From NCBI GenBank assembly GCA_016790965.1, contig JAEUNZ010000014.1, positions 1-61,259 on the forward strand: 61,259 nucleotides of DNA, given 5' to 3'. This stretch comes from SSSZ01 sp016790965. GTDB taxonomy: Bacteria > Pseudomonadota > Gammaproteobacteria > Burkholderiales > Rhodocyclaceae. The notes beneath the pieces are model-generated. The model was not told where the DNA came from, ran no database searches, and saw nothing but the letters and a program-made list of their open reading frames with translations. The translations under genes were made by a program, and so were the position numbers. This document shows positions 44,396 to 53,793 of this stretch, piece after piece. Within the stretch, counting starts at the first letter, position 1. Every line of letters starts with the position of its first letter.

Positions 44396-47300
44396 ATGCG
44401 CTTCACCGCGCTGAACTGGCAGTCCCTCAAGGTCAGGCTGACAAGCCTGACCCTCGCCATCCTGCTGGCAACCTTGTGGTCACACTCCATTCTCAGCTAT
44501 CGCAGCTTGCGCGACGACCTCGAGCGCGTCCTGGGCAATCAGCAGGTTCAGTCGGCTGCCATCGTTGCCAACGAAATCGACCAGGGGCTCAAGCATCGCC
44601 TGAGCACCCTGGAGACCATTGCCAGCGGCATCCCCGCCGAGCGGCTGTCGAATCGGCAAGAGCTGCAGACTCTGCTGGAAAGCCGGCCGATCTTGCGGGA
44701 ACTGTTCAACGACGGCGTCCGCATCGTCGGACCAGATGGCCTGCCGCTGGCTTCGCTGCCCCCTACCCCAGAGCGCATGGCGCCGCTTGACCCGGAGGAG
44801 GCCACCCTCGTTGCAGCGCTGCGCGAGGGCCGCAGCTCCGTCGGCCGCCCCGCCATCGGCAAGGGGAGCGACGCCCCCACTCTGGGAATGGCGGCGCCGA
44901 TTCGCGATGGCTCAGGCGGCATCGTCGCCGCCATCACGGGCAGCACCCGTCTCGGGCGAGCCAGCTTTCTCGACCGCATGATCGCCAGGCGCAGCGACTC
45001 CCAGATCGGCTTCCTGGTCATATCACCCCAAGACCGCGTCTTCGTCACCGCCACCGACACCACGCGCGTCGCCAAGCCGATTCCACCCCCCGGCATCAAC
45101 GCCATGCATGACCGCTACATGAGCGGCTATCAGGGCTACGGCGTCGCAGTCAATTCCCGTGGGGTGGAGGAACTCTCGGCGGCACAACGGGTGGCCACCA
45201 CCGGTTGGTTCGTCGTCAGCGTTCTCCCCACGGAGGAAGCCTTTGCCCCCATTCATGACCACAGGCGCCAGATCTCGCTGGCCACCCTGCTTCAGTCGTT
45301 GATCGCCTGCGCGCTGACCTGGTGGGTCACGGCGCTGCTGCTGCGCAAAAGGCTCAAGCCCATCCTGGCGGCAGCCCGTCAACTCGAGGCGCCCTCCGAG
45401 CACCAATCCCTGCCGAAAGAACTCCCCATCGTCTGCGCCGACGAAATTGGCGAACTGGTCGCCGGCTTCAATGGACTCCTCGATACGGCCCGCAAGCGCG
45501 AAGCGATGTTGCGCCAGAAGACGGATGACCTGGCGAGGGAACACCAGATCGCCGACGCGTATGCGATTCGCCTGGCCGAGGTGAATGCCCGACTTATGAC
45601 GCTGATCGAAAACCTGCCCGACCTCCTCTGGATGAAGGACGCCGACGGCATCTACCTGGCCTGCAATTCGCGCTTCGAGCAGTTCTTCGGGGCCTGCGCG
45701 GCGGACATTCTCGGACGGACCGACTACGATTTCGTCGACCGGGAACTGGCTGATTTCTTCCGCGAGAACGACCGCCGGGCCATGGCCAAAGGGGGACCGG
45801 CGGTCAATGAGGAATGGATCACCTTCGCCAGCGACGGCCACCGGGAACTGGTGGAGACGACCAAGGCCCCGGTTCACGATCCCCAGGGCAGGCTGATCGG
45901 CGTGCTCGGTATCGGGCACGACATCACGGAGCGCAAACGGAGCGAATTGCTGCTCCAGCAAAGCGAACAGCGTTATCGCAATCTGCACGAAAGCCTGCGC
46001 GATGCCTTCGCCCGCTGCGATCTCGCCGGCCGCATCGTCGAGTGCAACCACGCCTTTCTCGATCTGCTCGGCTACGACGAGTCCGAACTCTTGGGCCTCA
46101 ATTTTCGCCAGATCACGTCGCCACGCTGGCACGAATCCGAAGAAGGCATCCTGCGGGACGAAGTCATGGTTTCAGGGGCTTCGAACGTCTACGAGAAGGA
46201 ATACGTGCACAAGGATGGTCATCTCATCCCGATCGAAATACGGACCTACCTGCTGCGCGACGAACATGAACAGCCCGTGGGCATGTGGGCCATCATCCGC
46301 GACATTTCGGAGCGCAAACGCCAGGAAAACCTCCTGGCCAATCACCGGCAGCACCTCGAGGCCCTGGTCGCCGAGCGGACCTCGGAACTGGTCCTGGCCA
46401 AGGAGGTGGCCGAATCCGGCAGCCGCGCCAAGAGCACCTTCCTCGCCAACATGAGCCATGAACTGCGCACGCCGATGAACGCCATCATGGGTATGACGGC
46501 GAGCGCCCTGCGGCGCAGCACGGACCCGGAGATTCAATCCCGGCTAGACAAGGTCATCCGGGCGTCAAAACACCTACTGACGGTCATCAACGACATCCTC
46601 GATCTTTCCAAGATCGAGGCCGAGAAGATGGTGCTCGACCGAAGCCCCTTCACCATGCGCGGCCTTGTCGACGAACTCGACATTCTGGTTCGCGAAAAAG
46701 CCGACGAAAAAAGCATCGAGCTATGCTTCGCGCCTGCCGCGGACTGCGCTGCGGAAACCTTGATCGGGGACGCGGCAAGGCTGCGGCAAATCCTGCTCAA
46801 CCTGCTTGGCAACGCCATCAAATTTACCGAATCCGGCGGATCGATCACTCTGCGCATCGAGTGTCTAGAACGCAACGCCGCTGAAGCGCTTTACCGGATG
46901 GAGGTCAGCGACACCGGCATCGGCATTCCCGAGGACATCCTGCCGCGGCTGTTCAACGCTTTCGAGCAGGCCGACAGCACGACGACCCGCAAGTACGGCG
47001 GTACCGGCCTCGGACTCGCCATCTGCAAGCGCCTGGTCCAGTTGATGGGCGGGCAGATCGGCGTGCGCAGCACGCCGGGCCAGGGCAGCACATTCTGGCT
47101 CACGGCACGCTTGGGAGTCTGCGCCCCATCAGTCGAGCATGCTCTCCCGGACGACGACGCGGCGGCCGAACTCAGCGCCCGCTACGCCGGAACACCCATC
47201 CTTCTGGCCGAAGACGAACCCCTCAATCAGGAAGTGGCGGCCGAGCTGCTCACCGGCGTGGGGCTCCACGTCGACGTGGCCGAAAATGGCCTGCAGGCCG

Positions 47301-47587
47301 TTGAGCGGGCTCGCGCAAAACCCTACGCCCTGATCATTCTCGATGTGCAAATGCCGCTCATGAGCGGCAACGACGCAGCCCGCGAAATTCGCGCCCTGCC
47401 CGGGTACCAGGGCGTTCCCATTCTCGCCATGACCGCCAACGCCTTCAGCGAAGATCGTCAGGAGTGCCTGGACGCCGGCATGAACGACCACATCGGCAAA
47501 CCGGTCGATCCCGACGCGATGTACCGCATCCTGCTGCACTGGCTGTCCGCCGGAGATGGGGGGCGATCCGGCCCGGCGGGCCCTTGA
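44396..47587 (+). CDS. Hybrid sensor histidine kinase (intact)
   Basis: 1063 residues from the ATG at 44396, eight nt after GAGG. Order: membrane segment (about 12-35), extracytoplasmic dCache-like sensor (36-285), second membrane segment (about 290-310), HAMP-like linker, two PAS/PAC domains (about 410-530 and 540-655), HisKA with FLANMSHELRTP, ATPase (LLNLLGNAIKFTE, DTGIGI, GGTGLGLA) and one receiver domain with Asp in ILDVQMPLMSG and Lys in GKPVD. It matches the frameshifted kinase at 5.6-8.6 kb in its C-terminal half, where this copy reads TFWLTARLGV. Ligand and partner regulator unknown. Confidence 0.93.
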   Translation: MRFTALNWQSLKVRLTSLTLAILLATLWSHSILSYRSLRDDLERVLGNQQVQSAAIVANEIDQGLKHRLSTLETIASGIPAERLSNRQELQTLLESRPILRELFNDGVRIVGPDGLPLASLPPTPERMAPLDPEEATLVAALREGRSSVGRPAIGKGSDAPTLGMAAPIRDGSGGIVAAITGSTRLGRASFLDRMIARRSDSQIGFLVISPQDRVFVTATDTTRVAKPIPPPGINAMHDRYMSGYQGYGVAVNSRGVEELSAAQRVATTGWFVVSVLPTEEAFAPIHDHRRQISLATLLQSLIACALTWWVTALLLRKRLKPILAAARQLEAPSEHQSLPKELPIVCADEIGELVAGFNGLLDTARKREAMLRQKTDDLAREHQIADAYAIRLAEVNARLMTLIENLPDLLWMKDADGIYLACNSRFEQFFGACAADILGRTDYDFVDRELADFFRENDRRAMAKGGPAVNEEWITFASDGHRELVETTKAPVHDPQGRLIGVLGIGHDITERKRSELLLQQSEQRYRNLHESLRDAFARCDLAGRIVECNHAFLDLLGYDESELLGLNFRQITSPRWHESEEGILRDEVMVSGASNVYEKEYVHKDGHLIPIEIRTYLLRDEHEQPVGMWAIIRDISERKRQENLLANHRQHLEALVAERTSELVLAKEVAESGSRAKSTFLANMSHELRTPMNAIMGMTASALRRSTDPEIQSRLDKVIRASKHLLTVINDILDLSKIEAEKMVLDRSPFTMRGLVDELDILVREKADEKSIELCFAPAADCAAETLIGDAARLRQILLNLLGNAIKFTESGGSITLRIECLERNAAEALYRMEVSDTGIGIPEDILPRLFNAFEQADSTTTRKYGGTGLGLAICKRLVQLMGGQIGVRSTPGQGSTFWLTARLGVCAPSVEHALPDDDAAAELSARYAGTPILLAEDEPLNQEVAAELLTGVGLHVDVAENGLQAVERARAKPYALIILDVQMPLMSGNDAAREIRALPGYQGVPILAMTANAFSEDRQECLDAGMNDHIGKPVDPDAMYRILLHWLSAGDGGRSGPAGP

Positions 47588-47627
47588 TCGGCGGGAAGCC
47601 GGACCCGTTCTCCGTCGGCTTTCTCTC

Positions 47628-48176
47628 TCAGCCCCGCAACTTTCGGCTCAGATCGGCCAGTGCCCGCATCTGGGCGGCTACCTGGCCGATCAGCTTGGGG
47701 TCGATCAGGTTACCGTCGGCATCGAAGCCGCCGGCAAAGGCGCTGGCGAAGACTTCCGGCTTATTGACCACATGCAGGTCGAGGTACACGCAAACCTGGC
47801 GCAGGTGGTACTGCGCCCGCGACGTCCCCATGCCCCCGCCGGCCCCCATGATCGCCGCAGCCTTGCCCGCGAGCAGCGCGTTGTCCGGCTCGCGCGACAG
47901 CCAGTCGAGCGCGTTCTTGAGCGACGGCGCGATCGAGTAGTTGTATTCCGGGCAGGCGAAGACCAGCGCGTCGGCGGCGCGGGCCTGGTCCATCAGCCGC
48001 TGCACCGCGACCGGCCGCTCGGACAGATCGACGTTGTAGAAGGGCACCGCCGAGAGGTCGGCGATTTCCAGCGTGACGCCCTCCGGCAACTCCGCCATCG
48101 CCGCCCGCAATAGACCCGCGTTGGTGGACTGGCGGCGCAGGCTGCCGCAAATACCCAGCAATTTCAGTTCGTGCAT
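47628..48176 (-). CDS. NADPH-dependent FMN reductase
   Basis: 182 residues from the ATG at 48176, preceded by AGGAAA. Flavodoxin-like fold: GICGSLRRQSTNAGLLRAA (FMN phosphate loop), PEYNYSIAPSLKNALDWLS (isoalloxazine-binding motif) and AAIMGAGGGMGTSRAQYHLRQVC. The family reduces flavins, quinones, chromate or azo dyes. It is a single gene, convergent with the hybrid kinase. Confidence 0.92.
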   Translation of the reverse strand: MHELKLLGICGSLRRQSTNAGLLRAAMAELPEGVTLEIADLSAVPFYNVDLSERPVAVQRLMDQARAADALVFACPEYNYSIAPSLKNALDWLSREPDNALLAGKAAAIMGAGGGMGTSRAQYHLRQVCVYLDLHVVNKPEVFASAFAGGFDADGNLIDPKLIGQVAAQMRALADLSRKLRG

Positions 48177-48700
48177 GTTTGGTTTCCTGTTCTTCAATTG
48201 GACAAGATCGGGGTGCGGGGACCGCGACCGGGAGGCGGAGTCCCCCGCAAAGTTAGGCGTGCAAGCGCCACGGAGAGAGTGTCTTCGCTCAGGCAAACCC
48301 CCGTCAATCGGGAACCTGGTGCAATCGATCCCTGTGCCACTCGCACCGTTGATTGAAAAAAGCGCAGGGCACCGATCGCTGATCGCTGAAGGGCGGGCCG
48401 CTGCTCAGGCGCCGACGAAAGGCCGGTGACTCTTCCCTTTTCCCCTCGACAGTGCCGACCGCATTAGCCGATCAGGACAATCATGCGTCTGCTTAACGTC
48501 TTGAAGTACTTCTCCATGGGCGGCGCCTTCCCCGCTACCCTGCGCTTAGAGAAATCCTCGGCATCCCGCGATCCGGCCTCGACCGCCCTATTCCGGCATC
48601 CGTAACGGCGTGGCGTCGGCTCGCTATGCCAAAAAATTGCGTTTCCCCAGCCATGACCTCAGAATCCGGCGCTGAGAGAATGGGGTCGGCACGGACGGAA
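48177..48700. other. Intergenic region before the deacetylase-caspase gene
   Basis: About 520 bases. At 48483-48605 a 40-codon frame starting MRLLNVLKYFSMGGAF is preceded by AGGA at good spacing and could encode a small protein, but there is no further support. Otherwise it must carry the promoters for the FMN reductase and the fusion gene; no sigma-54 or FNR-type site was found. Confidence 0.35.
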
Positions 48701-51418
48701 ATGAATCGGACGGTTATCGCTGTAGGCGTCGTGGCTATGCTTGGCCTGGGTCTTGGCATCGGCGCCTGGCTGGGGAAGGGTGCGCATGTGCCAGCGACTG
48801 CCGGGGTGTCAGCGGATCCTTTGGCCGATACTGCCCTGCAGAGGGGGGCCAAGGATGTCCTGGCCGCCTACCGCCAGATCATTGTCCTCTTTGCCGACGA
48901 AAAGGCGCTCTCCGCCTCGGAGCGCGACATTGCCAACCAGGTGGGCCAGGCCCTGTTCCACGAAAACCGCGAGCGCATTGCCGCTTTGGAGGCCGCCTTC
49001 GATACGCTAGGTGCCAGTGGCCAAGGGCGTTTCGCGATTGTTTCCCGGTTGCTCGATTACGTGGAAAGCGATCCCGATCTTTACGACGCCGACCGCCTTG
49101 CCTTCCGCGAGCTATTGCGCAGCTTGCAGGAGACCTTGGCTCGGGATGGCTCCTTGCCCGCCATCAAGCTGCACCGGCGCATCGGCGAAGACCTCGATGC
49201 GCTCGCCGAGATCGAGCGCAATTACGAAAAGGAAATCCGCCAGGTTTTCGGGCGCTTCGAGAACCGCGCCATCGAGTTGAAGCGGGAGCGCTGGGAGGAC
49301 TACGTCGCCAAGCTGAAGATCCGCTACAACCGCGACCAGATTCTCAAGGATCATGGCGTGGTCCTGCCCTATGCGGCAGCCCCCGAGGCCACCGAGCCGG
49401 GAATGCGCGGCAAGGCCAGGCCGGCGAAGGATGAGCGGGAAGGGGAGGTCTTCGGCGCCTCGCTCCCACCCAAGACCCTGGTGCTCACCTTCGACGACGG
49501 CCCTCACGCCACGTATACCGGCGAGATTGCCGCCATCCTGAAACAGTATGGCGCGCCGGCCATCTTCTTTCAGGTGGGCAGCAACCTTGGCGCCGTCGGT
49601 GCGGACGGCAAGCCCAAACTCGTGCCTCGGGCCGAGGTGAGCCGCAGGCTGCTGGCGGCCGGCTACACCCTGGCCAATCACAGCCTGACCCACGCCCAGC
49701 TTTCCAAGAAAAGCGGCGACGCCCTGAAGGCCGAGGTGCTCAGCACGGACGAGTTGCTCAAGGCCGTGGACGCCCGCCGTTCCATCCTCTTCCGCTTTCC
49801 CTACGGTGCTCGCAACGCAGAGGGCCTGAAGCTCCTCGAGAGCGCGCATCTGCGCTCCATCATGTGGAACATCGATTCCCTCGATTGGGCCGACCCGGTG
49901 CCGGCCTCCATCGCCGACCGCGTGCTCAAGGAAGTGGCCAGGGAAGGCCACGGCATCATCCTCTTCCACGACATCCATGAGCGCACCGTCAAGGCGCTAC
50001 CTGCCATCCTCGATCGTCTGGTGGCCGAGGGCTACCAATTCGCCGGCTGGGACGGCGAAGGGTTTTCCGTGGCCAAAGGGGCGGCGCCGGCCGCCGCGGC
50101 CACCGCCGCCAGCGTCGCCGGCTATGCGGAATCCTGGGCCATCGTCATCGGCATCGATGATTACGCCCGCTGGCCCAAGCTCCAATACGCCGTGCGCGAT
50201 GCCCAGGCGGTGAGGGAGATGCTCGTCGGTCGCTTCGGCTTCGCCGCCGACCACGTGGTGAGCCTGGAAAACGGTGCCGCCACGCGGGCCGGCATCCTCG
50301 CCGCCTTCCACGACAAGCTGGCCCACGCCGGCGTGAAGAAGAACGATCGCCTCTTTGTCTTCTTCGCCGGCCATGGCGCCACCCGCCAGCTCAGCTCGGG
50401 CCGCGACCTTGGCTATATCGTGCCCGTCGAATCCGACCCTGCCCAGCTCGCCACCGACGCCATTCCCATGACCGAGTTGCAGAACATTGCCGAAGCCATC
50501 ACCGCCAAGCACGCACTCTTCATCATGGACGCCTGCTACAGCGGCCTCGGCCTCACCCGCGGGGCCGGCAACGCCAACTTCTTGCGCGACAACGCCAAGC
50601 GCCTCGGCCGCCAGATGCTCACTGCCGGGGGCGGCGACCAATTGGTCGCCGACGGTGGCCCCAACGGCCACTCGGTCTTTACCTGGGCGCTCCTGCAAGG
50701 CCTGGGCGGCAAGGGCGACCTCAACGGCGACGGTCTCATCACCGCCACAGAACTGGCCGCCTACGTCGCCCCGGCGGTCGCCGCGGCTTCCCGCCAGACG
50801 CCGGCCTTCGGCAGCCTGCCCGGTTCCGAAGGCGGGGATTTCGTCTTTGAATTGCCGACCGATACCGAATTCCTCAGCGCCGAATCCAAACAATTGCCCA
50901 GCGAGGCCATTGCGCTCAACGGCAAGCTGGACGCCACCCGCCAGGCAATGCCTGCGACCGTCGGGACCGCGGCAGCGCCGCCGCCCGCTCCCGTGCTCGT
51001 GAAGGACCTGCAGGGTGGCGACCAGAAGCTCACGCCCCCCACGGCTGTGCCTTCCAGCGCCCGGCAATTGGCGCAGCGCGCCAACGACCGTGGGCTGCAG
51101 CTCTATCGCGAGAAGCAGTACGCCGAGGCCGAAGCCCAATTTACCGAGGCCCTCAAGCTACGCCCGGACTTCGCCCTGGCCGCCAACAACCTCGGCTTCG
51201 TGTATTACAAACAGGAAAAATACAAGGAAGCCGCCCGTTGGTTCGAAAACACGCTCAAGATGGACCCGTCGCGGGCCGTCGCCTACCTCAACCTGGGAGA
51301 CGCACAAAGCAAGGCCGGCGAAGCGGACAAGGCCAGGAAAGCCTACCAGACCTACCTGGAACTGGCGCCCAATGGCGCCGGGGCGGCCTATGTGAAGCAG
51401 CAACTCGGGACCGGCTGA
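48701..51418 (+). CDS. Polysaccharide deacetylase-caspase-TPR fusion protein
   Basis: 905 residues from the ATG at 48701; ATGs at 48653 or 48680 are possible. Order: membrane anchor (about 4-25), a helical region (about 40-220), a NodB deacetylase domain with TFDDGPH (263-269), metal-binding H327 and H331 (HSLTH), RFPYG and LFHDIH near 427; a caspase-like C14 domain (about 465-710) starting WAIVIGIDDY with catalytic His558 (FFAGHG) and Cys612 (DACYSG); and three TPRs (about 800-895). Both active sites look complete. NodB enzymes deacetylate polysaccharide or peptidoglycan in the envelope; prokaryotic caspases cut after Arg/Lys or Asp. Combining both in one chain is unusual, and the physiological role is unknown. 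No operon partner. Confidence 0.9.
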   Translation: MNRTVIAVGVVAMLGLGLGIGAWLGKGAHVPATAGVSADPLADTALQRGAKDVLAAYRQIIVLFADEKALSASERDIANQVGQALFHENRERIAALEAAFDTLGASGQGRFAIVSRLLDYVESDPDLYDADRLAFRELLRSLQETLARDGSLPAIKLHRRIGEDLDALAEIERNYEKEIRQVFGRFENRAIELKRERWEDYVAKLKIRYNRDQILKDHGVVLPYAAAPEATEPGMRGKARPAKDEREGEVFGASLPPKTLVLTFDDGPHATYTGEIAAILKQYGAPAIFFQVGSNLGAVGADGKPKLVPRAEVSRRLLAAGYTLANHSLTHAQLSKKSGDALKAEVLSTDELLKAVDARRSILFRFPYGARNAEGLKLLESAHLRSIMWNIDSLDWADPVPASIADRVLKEVAREGHGIILFHDIHERTVKALPAILDRLVAEGYQFAGWDGEGFSVAKGAAPAAAATAASVAGYAESWAIVIGIDDYARWPKLQYAVRDAQAVREMLVGRFGFAADHVVSLENGAATRAGILAAFHDKLAHAGVKKNDRLFVFFAGHGATRQLSSGRDLGYIVPVESDPAQLATDAIPMTELQNIAEAITAKHALFIMDACYSGLGLTRGAGNANFLRDNAKRLGRQMLTAGGGDQLVADGGPNGHSVFTWALLQGLGGKGDLNGDGLITATELAAYVAPAVAAASRQTPAFGSLPGSEGGDFVFELPTDTEFLSAESKQLPSEAIALNGKLDATRQAMPATVGTAAAPPPAPVLVKDLQGGDQKLTPPTAVPSSARQLAQRANDRGLQLYREKQYAEAEAQFTEALKLRPDFALAANNLGFVYYKQEKYKEAARWFENTLKMDPSRAVAYLNLGDAQSKAGEADKARKAYQTYLELAPNGAGAAYVKQQLGTG

Positions 51419-51430
51419 TCCGCGACAGCG

Positions 51431-51700
51431 CAGGAGCAAGAGCGCCTGTCGCCGGGAAATCCATGGTGGATTGCCGGTTACGGCATCGATCCGGACCGTC
51501 GTAATTGCCTGCGCCGTGCCTACTTTCGGTCCTTCCGGAGGCTGGTGAGCGAATTGGGCGTGCATCGCGCCATCGTCCTGATTGGCCCGCGTCGCGTCGG
51601 AAAACCCCCGCCGCGCCCGCAGGGATGCGGGGCGTATCCATCGGCCTTGTCCAGCAGGCCGCGCCGGATGAAGACGCTGACGATGCTACGGACGCAATAA
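51431..51700 (+). pseudogene. Decayed N-terminal fragment of a DUF4143-type AAA ATPase
   Basis: Translated in the frame of the preceding gene, just after its stop codon, the sequence reads SPGNPWWIAGYGIDPDRR, then RAYFRSFRRLVSELG and AIVLIGPRRVGK near 51600. This is the recognisable start of the ATP-binding family with DUF4143, up to the Walker A motif, where Thr is replaced by Pro and homology stops. There is no start codon before it. The remaining frame to the TAA at 51698 is unrelated. It is a remnant, not a working gene. Confidence 0.6.
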
Positions 51701-51714
51701 CACCACGACAGCCC

Positions 51715-52215
51715 TCAGCCGCCGAGCAATTCGCAAGCCTCGATCCATGTCGCAGACTCGGGCTTTGACATCAGCGTCTGAAGCAAGCGCCAAGCCTCGT
51801 CCGCATACCCCGCAGCCGCTTCGCGCAGCCCCTCTCCCAACTCGAAGCGTTCCCCCCGCACGCAGAGGACAAAGCATTCCGGCGCCGGCCCCTGGCAGGT
51901 CCGGGCGAAGACGCGCAAGACGGCGCCGGGTTCCAGGGCGTGAGTGCTGGAGCCGATGTCTGGTGCGGCTTGCAGGCGGGTGAAGGTATAGGGAGCCGGG
52001 GTGCCAGTGCCGGCGTCGATGAAGAGGGCGAGGCGGCGTCCTTCCAGGTCGAGGGCGTGCTCGATGTTGAGTTGGAAGTCCTCGATCAATTCGATCTCAC
52101 CAGCCTGGCCGCTAGCTTGGAGCCAGGTTTCGAGGCGCTCCAGCAGCAAGGGGCCGAGGGCGTCGTCGCCGCGGCTGGGGTTGCCGACGGCGATGACGAC
52201 GACGGGGGCCGTCAT
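51715..52215 (-). CDS. hoxW: Hydrogenase maturation protease HoxW
   Basis: 166 residues of the HybD/HoxW endopeptidase family. It starts VVVIAVGNPSRGDDALGPLLLERL with the nickel-sensing Asp/Glu region GDDALG, and has FIDAG and the STHALEPGAVL segment. It clips the C-terminal peptide of the large subunit HoxH once nickel is inserted. The start overlaps the end of hoxH by 4 nt, closing the operon. Confidence 0.92.
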   Translation of the reverse strand: MTAPVVVIAVGNPSRGDDALGPLLLERLETWLQASGQAGEIELIEDFQLNIEHALDLEGRRLALFIDAGTGTPAPYTFTRLQAAPDIGSSTHALEPGAVLRVFARTCQGPAPECFVLCVRGERFELGEGLREAAAGYADEAWRLLQTLMSKPESATWIEACELLGG

Positions 52216-53675
52216 CCGCGAGTCAGGGCGTGCAGCTGCTTGCCCTCCGCATCGACCAGTTCCACCTCAAGCGGCATTTTGCCCAGGGCGTGGGTGGCGC
52301 AGGAGAGGCAGGGGTCGAAGGCGCGGATGGCGACCTCGATGTGGTTGAGCAAGCCTTCGGTCACTTCGCGCCCGTGCAGGTAGCGGCGGGCCACGTGACG
52401 CACGGCTTCGTTCATGGCCTGGTTGTTGTTGGTGGTGGAGACGATGAGGTTGGCCATGGTGACCACGTCATTCTCGTCCACCCGGTAGTGGTGGAAGAGC
52501 GTACCGCGTGGAGCCTCGATGACCCCCACCCCTTCAAGCTGGCGCTCGCCCTGGGTCATCAGATCGTCGCCCAGGATGTCGTCGTCGTGGAGCAGTTCCT
52601 TGATGACTTCGACCGCGTGCAGCATTTCGATCATGCGCGTCCAGTGGTAGGCCAGGGGCGCGTGCATGGGGGTGCCCCCGGCGTAATCGACGAATTCCTT
52701 GCGCTCGTGCTCGGCAAAGGGGGTGGGAATCTGGTCGCAGTTCTGCACCCGGGAAAGCGGCCCCACCTTGTACCAGCCGTGCTCCTTGCCGATGGCGCGC
52801 AGGTAGGGAAATTTCATGTAGCTCCAGGGCTTCACTTCTTCTTCGATGTACTTGCCGTAGTCCTGGTAATCGACGCCGTCGAAGATGAGGGCGCCGTTGT
52901 CGTCCCGGGTGCGCAGGGTGCCGTGGTAGAAGTCCAGGTTGCCGTCATGGCCGACCAGGGACATGAAGTTGGAGCGGAAGATGCCGAAGCTGTTGTAGAG
53001 CCCCGGATCCTGCATATGGACCTTCTGGATGAGATGCACCGCATCCCGCGCCCAGCCGATGATGGGGTAGATGTCTTTGAGCAGGCCGTCCCGCTCGGCG
53101 ACGGTAAGGGACTTATTGACCCCGCCCGGTACCGAACCCGTACCGTGAATGCGTTTTCCGGCGGTGACGCGGATCACCTCCTGGCCGAACTTCCTGAGCA
53201 GTACGCCCTGACGGGCGATCTCCGGGTGCTCCTGGGCGACGCCGACGATGTTGCGGCGGGTGAGGTCGGAATCGAAGCCGAAGAGCAAATCCGGGGAGCA
53301 CAGGTGGAAGAAGTGCAGGGCGTGGGACTGCATCATCTGGCCGTAGTGCATGAGACGGCGAATCTTCTCGGCGGTGGGCGTGAGCTTGCGCGCGCCGACG
53401 ATCACGTCCATGGCCTTGGAGGCGGCAATGTGGTGGGACACCGGGCAGATGCCGCACAGGCGCTGCACCATCACCGGCACTTCCCAGTAGGGGCGACCCT
53501 GGATGAACTTTTCGAAGCCCCGGAATTCGACGATGTGGAGGCGCACCTGGTGCACCTTGTTCTGGTCGTCCAGCAGCAGGGTCACCTTGCCGTGGCCTTC
53601 GACGCGGGACACGGGATCGATGGCCACGCGGCGAAGCTTTTCGGGGTTCTGGGCGGTTTCGAGTTGGTAGCTCAT
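52212..53675 (-). CDS. hoxH: NAD-reducing hydrogenase large (catalytic) subunit HoxH
   Basis: 487 residues. The [NiFe] site is held by QRLCGICPVSHH near 65 and DPCLSCATH near the C-terminus; the 25 residues after this His (ALGKMPLEV...) form the tail removed by HoxW. Other family marks are DPVSRVEGHGKV near the start and RGTLFHHY. It belongs to group 3d bidirectional hydrogenases that couple H2 to NAD+. GGGAGAG precedes the ATG at 53675, and 118 nt separate it from hoxY, a longer gap than between the other genes. Confidence 0.97.
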   Translation of the reverse strand: MSYQLETAQNPEKLRRVAIDPVSRVEGHGKVTLLLDDQNKVHQVRLHIVEFRGFEKFIQGRPYWEVPVMVQRLCGICPVSHHIAASKAMDVIVGARKLTPTAEKIRRLMHYGQMMQSHALHFFHLCSPDLLFGFDSDLTRRNIVGVAQEHPEIARQGVLLRKFGQEVIRVTAGKRIHGTGSVPGGVNKSLTVAERDGLLKDIYPIIGWARDAVHLIQKVHMQDPGLYNSFGIFRSNFMSLVGHDGNLDFYHGTLRTRDDNGALIFDGVDYQDYGKYIEEEVKPWSYMKFPYLRAIGKEHGWYKVGPLSRVQNCDQIPTPFAEHERKEFVDYAGGTPMHAPLAYHWTRMIEMLHAVEVIKELLHDDDILGDDLMTQGERQLEGVGVIEAPRGTLFHHYRVDENDVVTMANLIVSTTNNNQAMNEAVRHVARRYLHGREVTEGLLNHIEVAIRAFDPCLSCATHALGKMPLEVELVDAEGKQLHALTRG

Positions 53676-53793
53676 GTTCTAGCTCTCCCTAACCATGGCG
53701 CCTGGGTCCCAGGGCGCGATGACGAGACGAAGACAGTGGGCATTGCACGGCGAGGCGACGTCGAGAAGGCCCTGGGGCGAAGGCGGCATGGCT

